This document shows positions 1 through 9,694 of a stretch of DNA of 64,000 nt, piece after piece. The notes below the pieces were generated by a model, which ran no database searches, was not told where the DNA came from, and was given only the letters and a program-made list of their open reading frames with translations. Position numbers and translations under genes: made by a program. How positions within the stretch are numbered: the first letter of the stretch is position 1; each line of letters starts with the position of its first letter. Location: the NCBI GenBank assembly GCA_016291435.1, contig JAEEXH010000005.1, forward strand, positions 1 through 64,000. The letters run 5' to 3'. The stretch is from Oscillospiraceae bacterium (GTDB taxonomy: Bacteria; Bacillota; Clostridia; Oscillospirales; Ruminococcaceae).

Positions 1-9
1 CCCCTGCCG

Positions 10-139
10 AGCTCCTAAAGTCAAGGGATTTCGCCGCCTGCGGGCGGCGACCAGAGGCTGCTCGCCTCTGGACTCTCGCAAGCCTTTGGAAAAGGCTTGA
101 GCGAAATTTTAATCATAGGCTCTTTGACTTTACGGAGCT
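10..139. repeat. Cloverleaf-like palindromic intergenic element: outer stem enclosing three perfect hairpins
   Basis: Outer stem AGCTCC-TAAAGTCAA (10-24) pairs with TTGACTTTA-c-GGAGCT (124-139, one bulged C). It encloses TCGCCGCC/GGCGGCGA (31-38/43-50), CCAGAGGC/GCCTCTGG (51-58/64-71) and CAAGCCTTT/AAAGGCTTG (79-87/91-99). Another perfect hairpin GCAGGATC-CGAA-GATCCTGC follows at 156-175. Confidence 0.75.
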
Positions 140-263
140 TTTTCGACAAGCTGAAGCAGGATCCGAAGATCCTGCCCGTTATCATGCATCCTCTGTGAGC
201 ACGCCTGCGCTCATTCGGAAGCGGCGGTCCGCATAGGCCGCAGCACCGATTCATGCGTCACAA

Positions 264-1118
264 TCAGCACTGCCGCCCGTGCGAGAGCAACGCCTCCGCA
301 TATGCGTTATCCGGCGCAGCATCGAAGCCCTCCGGGAGATATTCAGCGGGGATATAGCTCTGATAATCAAGATCATAGCTATAATTGCAGAAGATCAGCT
401 CGACATATGTGATCGTATTCTCCTGCCCCGGCGTCCCGATCGCGTAGACAAAGCCCTGATACGCATCTGCCGCCATCGCCAGCGGATCGCCCGCTCCCGC
501 AAAGCCTGTGACGCCGTAATAACCGATATAATCAGAAACGCCGAGTGCAGACAGCCGCGCGGTCTCTGCGGCATAATCCTCCGGCGAATAGTGCACGGTC
601 AGGTAACTCAGATACTGCGCATCCCACGGATCATAATAGACCATCTTGTATTCCTGCACATGCAGACCGGCAATCGGCGCAGACGGAAAAATGCGCTCAT
701 CCATGCCCCACTTGCTGCGATATTCCTCCTTTGCCTCCGCGCCCATATAATCTGCGTAATGCGCGGGGTCGGTATCCACAGAAGGCTCGCTCATGAGTCC
801 GCCGAGCCCCAGAAGCGTCATTGCGCCGCCCATCAGCATGAGGCGCAGGAGAAAGATTCCGCAAAGTGCAGCAGCCGTGATCGCGGCGGTCCTGACCGTC
901 AGCCTGCGCTTCTTCTTCTTTTCATACTTCGCGAATTCCTGTGCGGTATCCATACGGAACTGCACATCGGGTGTCTGCGCGGTCATCGCCTGCAATTCGG
1001 CACGGCAGCGCGCGCATTCGGCAAGATGTGTCTCCACAAAACCGCGGCTCTCTGCACTCACCAGATTCTCAGCATAGAGCGGCAGCAGATCGCGGATGAC
1101 TTCACACGGCAGATTCAT
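264..1118 (-). CDS. Anti-sigma factor with N-terminal zinc-finger (zf-HC2-like) and one TM segment
   Basis: N-term CEVIRDLLPLYAENLVS...HLAECARC; TM segment after KKKKRR; overlaps the upstream sigma factor. Confidence 0.8.
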   Translation of the reverse strand: MNLPCEVIRDLLPLYAENLVSAESRGFVETHLAECARCRAELQAMTAQTPDVQFRMDTAQEFAKYEKKKKRRLTVRTAAITAAALCGIFLLRLMLMGGAMTLLGLGGLMSEPSVDTDPAHYADYMGAEAKEEYRSKWGMDERIFPSAPIAGLHVQEYKMVYYDPWDAQYLSYLTVHYSPEDYAAETARLSALGVSDYIGYYGVTGFAGAGDPLAMAADAYQGFVYAIGTPGQENTITYVELIFCNYSYDLDYQSYIPAEYLPEGFDAAPDNAYAEALLSHGRQC

Positions 1119-1606
1119 TCCGATCCCTCCTTCATTTCAGCCTGTATCATAGATTTTGCGCGGTGAAATGTCACGCACGCCCAATGCTCCGATTTTTCAA
1201 AGAGCTCACCGATCTCGCGGAATGAAAGCTCCCCGAAAACGCGCAGAGAAAAGACCTCCTTATAGGGCTCACGCATCGCATGCAGCACGCGGTGAATGCG
1301 CCTTGCCGCCTCTTTGTCCGCGATCATGTCCGTCAGATCCGCATCGGGTGCGGGACAGGTCTCCGGAACCTCTCCGCCTGTCAGATGCTTTTGCTTCCGG
1401 CAGTGTGTCAGCCAGAGGTTCCGTGCAATGGAGCAAAGCCAGACGCGCAGCTCCGATTCGCCGCGGTACTGCCGGATCGCTTTCATCGCACGGAAAAAGG
1501 TTTCCTGCGTGAGCTCCTCGGCAAGGCTCTCATTTGCGGTCAGACCGCGCAGATAGCGGAACACAACATCGAAGTATTTGCGGTATGCCGCTTCAAACTC
1601 GTCCAT
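1115..1606 (-). CDS. ECF-type RNA polymerase sigma-70 factor
   Basis: MDEFEAAYRKYFDVVFRYLRGLTANESLAEELTQETFFRAM... with region 4 FGELSFREIGELF; start re-picked at MDEF behind an RBS. Confidence 0.9.
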   Translation of the reverse strand: MDEFEAAYRKYFDVVFRYLRGLTANESLAEELTQETFFRAMKAIRQYRGESELRVWLCSIARNLWLTHCRKQKHLTGGEVPETCPAPDADLTDMIADKEAARRIHRVLHAMREPYKEVFSLRVFGELSFREIGELFEKSEHWACVTFHRAKSMIQAEMKEGSE

Positions 1607-1751
1607 TGCTTTCCCTCCCTTCTGCTTATAAGACGCATGGCACAAAAAATAATCACAGGTTTTCTGAAAAAATTTTTTTTGCACGGGGATCGCCTGAATA
1701 TGAACAGTATAACACATCGGCTGCATGAAAATCAAGTATTCCTTCGGAGCG

Positions 1752-1780
1752 TTGACAAATATCAGAATATGTATTATAAT
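1752..1780 (+). promoter_or_regulatory. Consensus sigma-A promoter of the lipid-gene operon
   Basis: TTGACA (1752-1757), 17 nt, TATAAT (1775-1780). It lies inside the ORF-track 5' extension, so that start is wrong. Confidence 0.85.
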
Positions 1781-1805
1781 GTACTTTGTGAAACGGGGTG
1801 ATTAT

Positions 1806-2465
1806 TTGCATCACAAGCTGACTGCTTACCGCATACTCATGGGAATCGCAAGACCGCTCATGAGGCTGCTCTACCGCCCGCGCATCATCGGCGCGGAATA
1901 TATCCCCGCTGAGGGCGGCGCCGTCATCGCGGGCAACCATAAACACGCATTCGACCCGGTGCTTGTCAACACCGCAACGAAGCGCACGGTGCGCACACTT
2001 GCAAAAAAGGAGCTGCATGACGGCAGCTTCGGTTTTTTCTTCCGTGCGATTGCGTCGATCCCGGTCGATCTGCACGCAAAGCACAACCCTGCTGCGCTGG
2101 AAGCTGCGGTCGCCGCGCTGAAAGGCGGCTCGCTGATCAATGTTTCACCGGAAGCCGGACGGAACTATACCGATGAGCTGCTGCTTCCGTTCAAATACGG
2201 CGCGGTATCCATGTCTGCAAAAACCGGCGTACCGATCATTCCCTATGCGATCTCCGGCGACTACAAGCTCTTTGCAAAGCATCGCCTGACGATTCGGTTT
2301 TCCGCCCCGCTTTATGCAAAGGGCGAGGATCTCACCGATGCAAACGCCGCGCTCTATGACCGCATCGCAGAGCTGCTCCGCAGCATCACGGACGAGGAGA
2401 TCCTGCGGACAAAGCATTTCACCGAATTCAAGGATTGGAGTACAAAGCATGCACCGTCATCTTGA
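1806..2465 (+). CDS. 1-acyl-sn-glycerol-3-phosphate acyltransferase-like protein (PlsC family)
   Basis: AGNHKHAFDPV (HX4D-type motif) and INVSPEAGRN; probable TTG start at 1806 preceded by GGGGTG, downstream of the promoter. Confidence 0.85.
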   Translation: MHHKLTAYRILMGIARPLMRLLYRPRIIGAEYIPAEGGAVIAGNHKHAFDPVLVNTATKRTVRTLAKKELHDGSFGFFFRAIASIPVDLHAKHNPAALEAAVAALKGGSLINVSPEAGRNYTDELLLPFKYGAVSMSAKTGVPIIPYAISGDYKLFAKHRLTIRFSAPLYAKGEDLTDANAALYDRIAELLRSITDEEILRTKHFTEFKDWSTKHAPSS

Positions 2466-4083
2466 ATACCCGGAAGGGTCACTTTATGATTATCTTGCGG
2501 AGACTGCAAGGCAGTATCCGGCTTATACCGCGCTCAATTATTTCGGGCGGAAAATCCGCTTTTCTCAGCTCGTCAAAGAGATCGGCAGAACTGCTGCCGC
2601 GCTGAAGGCTGCGGGCGTGCAGAAGGGCGACAGCGTATCCGTCTGCCTGCCGAACATTCCCGAGGCGATCTTCCTTTTTTATGCGATCAATCAGATCGGC
2701 GCAGTCGCGAACATGATTCACCCGATGTCTGCGGAAAATGAGATCATCCGCTATCTTACGCTGACCGAAAGCAAATATCTCTTTGCCGTGGATCTCATTG
2801 CGGACAAGGTGCGGGCTGTCGCAAAGCAGGTGCCGCTCAGAGCAGCAGTCGGCGTGAGTGTCGCAGAAGGCATGCCGCTCATCACAAAGCTCGGCTACCG
2901 CATCACGCAGAAGCAGAAGCCCGATCTCACCGGGCTCATGCCGTGGAAGGCGTTTCTCGCAAAGGCATCTGCCTGCACCGGGGAAACCAACACGCACGCA
3001 GCCTCCGGAGATGTTGCTGCGATCCTTTACAGCGGCGGCACCACTGGCAAGCCGAAGGGCATCATGCTCACAAATTACAATTTCAACGCGCTTGCGGTTC
3101 ACAGCGTCGATGCCTGCGGCGGTCTTGCGCCCGGCGACAAGATGCTCTCCGTCATGCCGATCTTCCACGGCTTCGGGCTCGGCGTCTGCATCCATACGAT
3201 TCTGACGCTCGGCGGCACAGCAGTCATTCAGCCGAAATTCTCCGTGAAGAATTATCACAAGCTGCTGTTCAAATACCGCCCGGATATCATTGCCGGCGTC
3301 CCTGCGATCTATGAAAGCATGCTCGTGAGCCGCGCCTATGACGGAAAAGATCTCGGCTTCCTGAAATGTATCATCTCAGGCGGAGATTCCCTCTCGCCGA
3401 GCACAAAGCAGAAGCTCAATGCGATGCTCGCCGCACACGGCTGCAAAACGCATGTCCGCGAGGGCTACGGTCTTACGGAATGCGTCACGGGAAGCTGCCT
3501 GATGCCCGATCACTCGGACAATGTGCTGAGCGTCGGCCTGCCCTATGCGGATACATTCTACAAGATCATCAACAGCAAGACTGACGGGGAAATGCCCCTC
3601 GGCGAGACCGGCGAGATCATCCTGCGCGGTCCCTCCGTCATGAAGGGCTACTACAAGGAGCCGGAGGAGACCGCTGCCGTTCTGCGGAAGCGCGAAGACG
3701 GTCACACATGGCTCTATACCGGTGACCTCGGCTATATGGATGCCGACGGATTTGTCTACTTCAGGCAGCGGCTGAAGCGCATGATCGTCTCCGGCGGATA
3801 CAATATCTACCCGCAGAACATTGAGGAGATCATCAACCGCCACCCGCAGATCATCATGTGTGCGGTCGTCGGCGTGCCCGATCAGATTCTCGGCGAAAAG
3901 GTGCGTGCGTGCGCAGTCCCCGCAGAGGGTGCCGATACAGAAAAGCTGCATGACGAACTGATGGAGATGCTCCGCAAAGAAGTCGCTGTCTATGCGCTGC
4001 CGCGTGAGCTGCGGTTCGTGAAGGAGCTCCCGAAAACGCTGGTCGGCAAGATCGCATACAATGAGCTCAAGACGGAGGATTGA
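2449..4083 (+). CDS. AMP-dependent synthetase/ligase (acyl-CoA ligase-like)
   Basis: AMP-binding motif YSGGTTGKPKGIMLTN, YGLTE, YTGDLGYMD; start at MHRHLEYPEG overlaps the plsC-like 3' end. Confidence 0.9.
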   Translation: MHRHLEYPEGSLYDYLAETARQYPAYTALNYFGRKIRFSQLVKEIGRTAAALKAAGVQKGDSVSVCLPNIPEAIFLFYAINQIGAVANMIHPMSAENEIIRYLTLTESKYLFAVDLIADKVRAVAKQVPLRAAVGVSVAEGMPLITKLGYRITQKQKPDLTGLMPWKAFLAKASACTGETNTHAASGDVAAILYSGGTTGKPKGIMLTNYNFNALAVHSVDACGGLAPGDKMLSVMPIFHGFGLGVCIHTILTLGGTAVIQPKFSVKNYHKLLFKYRPDIIAGVPAIYESMLVSRAYDGKDLGFLKCIISGGDSLSPSTKQKLNAMLAAHGCKTHVREGYGLTECVTGSCLMPDHSDNVLSVGLPYADTFYKIINSKTDGEMPLGETGEIILRGPSVMKGYYKEPEETAAVLRKREDGHTWLYTGDLGYMDADGFVYFRQRLKRMIVSGGYNIYPQNIEEIINRHPQIIMCAVVGVPDQILGEKVRACAVPAEGADTEKLHDELMEMLRKEVAVYALPRELRFVKELPKTLVGKIAYNELKTED

Positions 4084-4084
4084 C

Positions 4085-5422
4085 ATGGGGGAGAACAGAT
4101 GCTTTCTTCTTGTGCATCCCGAGATCTCGCGCACGAAATACAATTTCGCGGGCATCATCGACAATGAACCGCTGGAGCTTGAATTTCTCTGGACTGTTTT
4201 GCAGAACGCAGGCTTTGCGCCGCATATCTGGGACGGGCAGGTCGAAACACAGTCCTTTGCAGAGCGGCTCGCCGAATTGCAGCCCGCATTTGTCTATATC
4301 TGCGGCAGAACCCGGCAGGAGGGCTTCATGCTCGAATACTGCAAGGCCGCAAAGGAGCAGGGCGCCGTCACGATGCTCGGCGGGCTCCACGCACAGCACA
4401 ATTTCAGGCGGCTCATGCAGCCGTATGTCGATTATATTTTCACGGGATTTGATCCCGATGCCGTGCGGCAGACTGCCTGCGGCGCATCGCCCGAGAACCT
4501 TGACGGCATCTGCTGGCAGGCGGGCGGCGAATGGGTCACCCGTGCGGGAAAGCCGTATGATATCCGCAGGCTCCCGCGTGCAGACCGCACGCAGTTTTAT
4601 GCGCACACAGACCGCTACCGCTATCTGGAGCTCAGCCCCTGCGCGCATGTCCGCACGGCGTACTGCTGCCCCTATCAATGCAGCTTCTGCTCCAGAAACC
4701 GGCTGAACTGCGGCGTCTACACCGCACGCGATATCGCCGATGTGGTCGATGAGATCGCAGAGATTCAGTGTGACAACATCTATATCATCGACGACGATTT
4801 TCTATTTGACGAGAAACGCATCCGCACATTCATCCGCCTTGTGCGTGAGCGCGGGATCAAAAAGCGCTATGTCTGCTACGGCAGAGCGGATTTTGTTGCA
4901 TCGCATGCAGCACTCATGCGGGAGCTCAAGGAGATCGGCTTCTACTACATTTTAACAGGTCTTGAAGCGACCGATGACGCACATCTGGACCGCTACAACA
5001 AGAAAACGGATCTTGCCGCGAATGCCGAAGCCGTGCGCATCCTGAACGAGACCGGCATTCACATCATGGGCATGTTCATCGTCGATCTGGATTTCACCGC
5101 CAAGGACTTCCGCGCCGTCGCAAAATGGATCCGCAGGCATCATGTGCGCAATGCCGCAATTTCGATCTACACGCCGGAGATGAGTTCGCCGCAGTTTGAG
5201 GAATACCGCAGCCGCCTCATCACGGAGGATCCCGCGCACTGGGATTATCTGCATGTGGTCGCACGGCCGGAGCACATGAGCGTGAAGCGGTACTATATGC
5301 ACTATCACCTCCTTGTCGTGCGGCTCTTTCTGCGTGCCTGGCGGCAGGGCGTCTATGATTTTCTCGACTACGGATTTTTCATCCGCTCGATGCTGAAAAA
5401 TCTGTTCAGATTCGGAGGATAA
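4085..5422 (+). CDS. B12-binding-domain radical SAM protein
   Basis: Rossmann-like N-term with LGGLHAQHN, then CPYQCSFC (CxxxCxxC) and downstream radical SAM barrel motifs. Confidence 0.85.
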   Translation: MGENRCFLLVHPEISRTKYNFAGIIDNEPLELEFLWTVLQNAGFAPHIWDGQVETQSFAERLAELQPAFVYICGRTRQEGFMLEYCKAAKEQGAVTMLGGLHAQHNFRRLMQPYVDYIFTGFDPDAVRQTACGASPENLDGICWQAGGEWVTRAGKPYDIRRLPRADRTQFYAHTDRYRYLELSPCAHVRTAYCCPYQCSFCSRNRLNCGVYTARDIADVVDEIAEIQCDNIYIIDDDFLFDEKRIRTFIRLVRERGIKKRYVCYGRADFVASHAALMRELKEIGFYYILTGLEATDDAHLDRYNKKTDLAANAEAVRILNETGIHIMGMFIVDLDFTAKDFRAVAKWIRRHHVRNAAISIYTPEMSSPQFEEYRSRLITEDPAHWDYLHVVARPEHMSVKRYYMHYHLLVVRLFLRAWRQGVYDFLDYGFFIRSMLKNLFRFGG

Positions 5423-5424
5423 CA

Positions 5425-6096
5425 ATGGCTGAACCGTATCAGAATCCCGTCAAAAAAATGATTCCCAGCAAGCTGGAGACCGGTTTCCAGCAGTTTCTCT
5501 ACAAGCATGCCGGAAAATATATCCCGAAGAATGCAACGCCGAATCAGGTGACAGCCGTCGGTGCGCTCGGCGGGTTGTTCGCCGTCATCATGACACTGCT
5601 GACGAACATCTCCCCGCTGTTTTTCATCGGCACGATCCTGGGTCTTGCGACACATCTGATCGCGGACGATCTCGACGGCTATGTCGCCAGAACGCGGCAG
5701 ATGTCCTCAAAGGCAGGCGCCTATTTCGACCTCATCACCGACGTGCTGTTCTCAACCTTCCTGCTGCTTGCCTTCGGTCTCACGCCCTATGTGCATCTTG
5801 CGCCCGCCGCATTTGCCGCACCGCTCTACGGCATCATGAATGTCACGATGATGAACTACATCATCTATTTCAATGAATTCCAGTTTCCGCGGCTCGGACC
5901 GATCGAAGCGCATCTCGGATACACCGCCTGCGCACTGATCGCAATGACCGTCCGCGACAGAGTGCTGTTCACGCTGTTCGGTTTGCCGGTCTTTGCATGC
6001 GATATTCTGATGGTGCTGGCGATGCTCCCGATGTATTATGAGATGATCCGGATGGCGATTGCGCTGTTCCGCCGTCTGAAAAAGGAAATATCATGA
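5425..6096 (+). CDS. CDP-alcohol phosphatidyltransferase family membrane protein
   Basis: DLDGYVARTRQMSSKAGAYFDLITD matches the DGxxAR(x8)GxxxDxxxD motif; multiple TM segments. Confidence 0.85.
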   Translation: MAEPYQNPVKKMIPSKLETGFQQFLYKHAGKYIPKNATPNQVTAVGALGGLFAVIMTLLTNISPLFFIGTILGLATHLIADDLDGYVARTRQMSSKAGAYFDLITDVLFSTFLLLAFGLTPYVHLAPAAFAAPLYGIMNVTMMNYIIYFNEFQFPRLGPIEAHLGYTACALIAMTVRDRVLFTLFGLPVFACDILMVLAMLPMYYEMIRMAIALFRRLKKEIS

Positions 6097-6722
6097 ACGA
6101 AATCTTCATCGTCCTCATCCGTGCGCATACAGGTCTCGGCAGCATTGCACGGCGCATCACAGGGTATCCCTATACGCACATCGCAGTGAGCCTCGACCGC
6201 TCCCTTACGGATTTTGTGAGCTTCTCGCGGCGGTATCACAGCTTTCCTTTCGATGCCGGATTCATGCACGAATACCGTGATTATTACGCATTCGGCGACC
6301 ACAGCGATTTTGAAGCAAAGATCTTTCGTCTGCCTGTGACCGATGCGCAATTGAGGCGCATCCGCGCATTTCTCCGCAAATGCGAATCTGACCGGGAGCT
6401 GCGGTTCAATCTCTTTTCGATGGCAACGATGCCGCTGCTCGGCGGTTTCCGCATCCCGAAAGCGGAAAACTGCATGTCCTTCACAGCGCAGATCATCCGC
6501 ATGAGCGGCTGCGTGCAGATGCAAAAGCACTACTGGCGGTATTCTATCAAGGATATGGACCGGCTGCTCGGCAATCACCTGTTCTTCGAGGGAAAGCTCC
6601 GGCGTCTCCCCTCTACGCAATATAAACGCTACATGCAGCCCTTCTGCATCATCAAATATCTCCGCGATGCCGCAGCGCTCAACGGAACGCTCGCCCGCAG
6701 AATGCTGACACACCGCGTATAG
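6093..6722 (+). CDS. Permuted papain-fold (NlpC/P60 / LRAT-like) protein, uncharacterised
   Basis: His in YTHIAVSLD followed by Cys in ENCMSFTAQII (His-before-Cys order); ATGA overlap with the preceding gene. Confidence 0.5.
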   Translation: MNEIFIVLIRAHTGLGSIARRITGYPYTHIAVSLDRSLTDFVSFSRRYHSFPFDAGFMHEYRDYYAFGDHSDFEAKIFRLPVTDAQLRRIRAFLRKCESDRELRFNLFSMATMPLLGGFRIPKAENCMSFTAQIIRMSGCVQMQKHYWRYSIKDMDRLLGNHLFFEGKLRRLPSTQYKRYMQPFCIIKYLRDAAALNGTLARRMLTHRV

Positions 6723-6759
6723 ATGCACTATGTTAAATATATGTGAAATTATGTGAAAT

Positions 6760-6782
6760 GCCGGGGAAAACCCGGCTTTTTT
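6760..6782 (+). terminator. Intrinsic terminator of the lipid operon
   Basis: GCCGGG-GAAAA-CCCGGC followed by TTTTTTC. Confidence 0.9.
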
Positions 6783-6783
6783 C

Positions 6784-6812
6784 TTGACTTTCCGGCATTT
6801 GCGCGCTATAAT
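6784..6812 (+). promoter_or_regulatory. Sigma-A promoter for the P-type ATPase
   Basis: TTGACT, 17 nt, TATAAT (6807-6812). Confidence 0.8.
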
Positions 6813-6861
6813 ATTATGGTTGACCCATCATTTTCCGACCGATAACGGAGGCATAAAAAAT

Positions 6862-9501
6862 ATGAAGCATTATCTCGAAACGGCGGACGCCGTACTGACA
6901 GAGCTGCACACATCCGAGGCAGGACTCACTGCATCTGAGGCGGCAGACCGTCTTGTGAAACAGGGCCCGAACCGGCTGGATGATCCCCCGAAGCCGACGC
7001 TGCTGGCACGCTTTCTCGAACAGTTCAGGAACCCGATGATTCTTGTGCTGCTGGCGGCTGCCGTGATCTCCGGCATCACGGGCGTGATTGAAGACGGCAG
7101 GCTGGATGCAGATGTGTTTATCATCCTGTTTGTTGTGCTCGCAAATGCCGTGCTCGGAGTCTATCAGGAGAACAAGGCAGAAGCCGCGATCGAAGCGCTT
7201 CAGGCAATGAGCGCCTCGCACAGCCGCGTGAAGCGCTCCGGCGAGGTGATTGTCGTTCCGAGCGCAGAGCTTGTCCCCGGTGATGTGATTGAGCTCGAAG
7301 CCGGCGACAATGTCCCCGCAGACTGCCGCCTGCTGACCGCCGCCGCACTCAAGGCAGAGGAATCGGCGCTGACAGGCGAAAGTGTCCCTGTCGATAAGGA
7401 TACCGCACAGCTCAGCGGCGGCGAGATCCCGCTCGGTGACCGCAGAAATATGCTCTATATGGGCAGCAGCATCGCCTACGGCAGAGCGGAGGCGGTTGTC
7501 ACCGCAACAGGCATGCAGACTGAAATGGGAAAGATCGCAGGCGCAATCGCAAATGCGGAGGATGACGAAACGCCGCTGCAAAAGAGTCTCTCGCAGCTCA
7601 GCAAGATCCTCTCCGTTGCAGTGCTCGTGATCTGTGTGCTGATCCTCGGCATCAGTGTTTTGCAGATGATCTCCGCACAGGGCAGAATCACGATGCCCGG
7701 CTTCCTCTCGTCCTTTATGATCGCCGTGAGCCTTGCAGTCGCCGCGATCCCGGAGGGTCTAGCAGCCGTTGTGACGGTCGTGCTCTCGATCGGCGTTACG
7801 AATATGTCAAAGCGCGGTGCGATTATCCGCAGACTCACCGCAGTCGAAGCACTCGGCTGTGCGCAGGTCATTTGCAGCGACAAGACCGGCACGCTCACAC
7901 AGAATAAGATGACCGTCGTGCAGGAGCGCACCGATGCACCCGCGCTGCTCGCAGAAGCTATGGCGCTTTGCTGTGATGCCGCGCTCAACACAGACGGCAG
8001 CGTCACGGGAGAACCGACCGAAGCGGCTCTGGTCGCTTACGCATATAAAAACGGGCTGAAAAAATATGAGCGCGAGGAAACCATGCCCCGCGTCGCGGAA
8101 GCACCGTTTGATTCACTCCGCAAGATGATGTCAACCGTTCATAAGAAGGACGGCGGATATGTGCAGTATACAAAGGGCGCACCGGATGAAGTGCTGCGCC
8201 GCTGCACGCAGATTCTGACAGAAAACGGCGTCCGCGAGATCACCACAGCGGACAAAGAGATCATCCTCACGCAGAATAAGGAAATGGCAGATCAGGCGCT
8301 GCGTGTGCTGATGGCAGCATACCGCACGATGGACAGCCTGCCGGAGGATACCTCACCTGCCGCACTCGAACATGATCTCATCTATATCGGCATGACCGGC
8401 ATGATCGACCCGGTGCGCCCGGAGGTCAAGGATGCGATCGGTCTCTGCCGCACGGCAGGCATCCGACCTGTGATGATCACCGGCGACCACCGTGACACGG
8501 CAGTTGCAATCGCGAAGGAGCTCGGAATTCTCGGCGAAGGGCAGAAGGCACTCACCGGCGCGGAGCTCAACGAAATCTCCGATGAGGAATTCGATGCACA
8601 TGTCGCGGATTACAGCGTCTATGCGCGTGTGCAGCCGGAGCATAAAGTGCGCATCGTCAATGCATGGCGCAAGCAGAACATGACAACCGCGATGACCGGC
8701 GACGGCGTCAACGATGCTCCCTCGATCAAGAGCGCCGATATCGGCGTCGGCATGGGCATCACCGGCACGGATGTCACGAAAAATGTTGCGGATATGGTGC
8801 TCACGGATGACAATTTCGCGACCATCGTCGGTGCAGTCGAGGAAGGCAGACGCATTTATGACAACATCCGCAAGGCAATCCAGTTCCTGCTCTCCAGCAA
8901 CCTCAGTGAGGTGCTCTGCATCTTCATCGCAACGCTCGGGCTCGGCAGCCTCACCAACGGCGCATTCCGTATTTTCAGCCCGGTGCACCTGCTCTGGATC
9001 AATCTCATCACCGACTGCTTCCCCGCTGCCGCACTCGGCATGGAGAAAGCAGAGGACGGCATCATGAAGCGGAAGCCCCGCAGCAGCAGCGCGCATATCT
9101 TCTCGGACGGCCTCGGCATCAACCTGCTCTGGCAGGGTATGCTGATTACCGCACTGACGCTCATCTCCTATGTGATCGGCGCAAAGACCTCGCCGGAAGC
9201 CGGCACGACAATGGCATTCATCACGCTCTCCTGCTGCGAGATGCTGCACTCTTGGAATATGCGCAGTCTCAAAGGCTCCGTCTTTACGATCAAACACCGC
9301 AATCCCGCGCTGCTCGGCTCCATTATGCTTTCCGTCGCGTTGACACTGCCGGTGCTGCTGATTCCCGCACTCCGCAATATCTTCTCTCTTGTGCCGCTGA
9401 CAGTTTCAGAATATCTCACTGCGGCAGGGCTTTCTGTCCTGATCCTGATTACTGTCGAGATTGTCAAGGCAATCACCCGCACAGCAAACAAACAGGCGTA
9501 A
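6862..9501 (+). CDS. Cation-transporting P-type ATPase (Ca2+-ATPase-like)
   Basis: DKTGTLTQNK phosphorylation motif, TGES, MTGDGVNDAPSIKSADIG; P2-type layout. Confidence 0.93.
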   Translation: MKHYLETADAVLTELHTSEAGLTASEAADRLVKQGPNRLDDPPKPTLLARFLEQFRNPMILVLLAAAVISGITGVIEDGRLDADVFIILFVVLANAVLGVYQENKAEAAIEALQAMSASHSRVKRSGEVIVVPSAELVPGDVIELEAGDNVPADCRLLTAAALKAEESALTGESVPVDKDTAQLSGGEIPLGDRRNMLYMGSSIAYGRAEAVVTATGMQTEMGKIAGAIANAEDDETPLQKSLSQLSKILSVAVLVICVLILGISVLQMISAQGRITMPGFLSSFMIAVSLAVAAIPEGLAAVVTVVLSIGVTNMSKRGAIIRRLTAVEALGCAQVICSDKTGTLTQNKMTVVQERTDAPALLAEAMALCCDAALNTDGSVTGEPTEAALVAYAYKNGLKKYEREETMPRVAEAPFDSLRKMMSTVHKKDGGYVQYTKGAPDEVLRRCTQILTENGVREITTADKEIILTQNKEMADQALRVLMAAYRTMDSLPEDTSPAALEHDLIYIGMTGMIDPVRPEVKDAIGLCRTAGIRPVMITGDHRDTAVAIAKELGILGEGQKALTGAELNEISDEEFDAHVADYSVYARVQPEHKVRIVNAWRKQNMTTAMTGDGVNDAPSIKSADIGVGMGITGTDVTKNVADMVLTDDNFATIVGAVEEGRRIYDNIRKAIQFLLSSNLSEVLCIFIATLGLGSLTNGAFRIFSPVHLLWINLITDCFPAAALGMEKAEDGIMKRKPRSSSAHIFSDGLGINLLWQGMLITALTLISYVIGAKTSPEAGTTMAFITLSCCEMLHSWNMRSLKGSVFTIKHRNPALLGSIMLSVALTLPVLLIPALRNIFSLVPLTVSEYLTAAGLSVLILITVEIVKAITRTANKQA

Positions 9502-9506
9502 CAGTT

Positions 9507-9540
9507 ACCGCCCGGACAAAGAATTGTCCGGGCGGTGCTT
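9507..9540 (+). terminator. Intrinsic terminator
   Basis: ACCGCCCGGACAA / TTGTCCGGGCGGT perfect 13-bp stem, then GCTTTTCT. Confidence 0.9.
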
Positions 9541-9606
9541 TTCTGTTTATAAACTAAATTTAATCCAAAATAACTTCAAAAGGCTTTATAAAATTTTGAA
9601 AAAGGG

Positions 9607-9634
9607 TTGATTTTTTTGTGATTTGTGCTATAAT
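9607..9634 (+). promoter_or_regulatory. Sigma-A promoter
   Basis: TTGATT, 16 nt, TATAAT. Confidence 0.7.
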
Positions 9635-9694
9635 ATAAAATAACAGAGTATGCGGAAGCACATCTATCCGCATCACGCAGACAGGGGTGGTTAC

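Noticed and set aside
21-254. 77-aa minus-strand ORF at the window start
   Set aside because: Lies across the palindromic cloverleaf element; the translation just reads through hairpins.
1725-1805. ATG start of the PlsC ORF at 1725
   Set aside because: A consensus promoter (1752-1780) lies inside this extension; TTG at 1806 with an RBS is more plausible.
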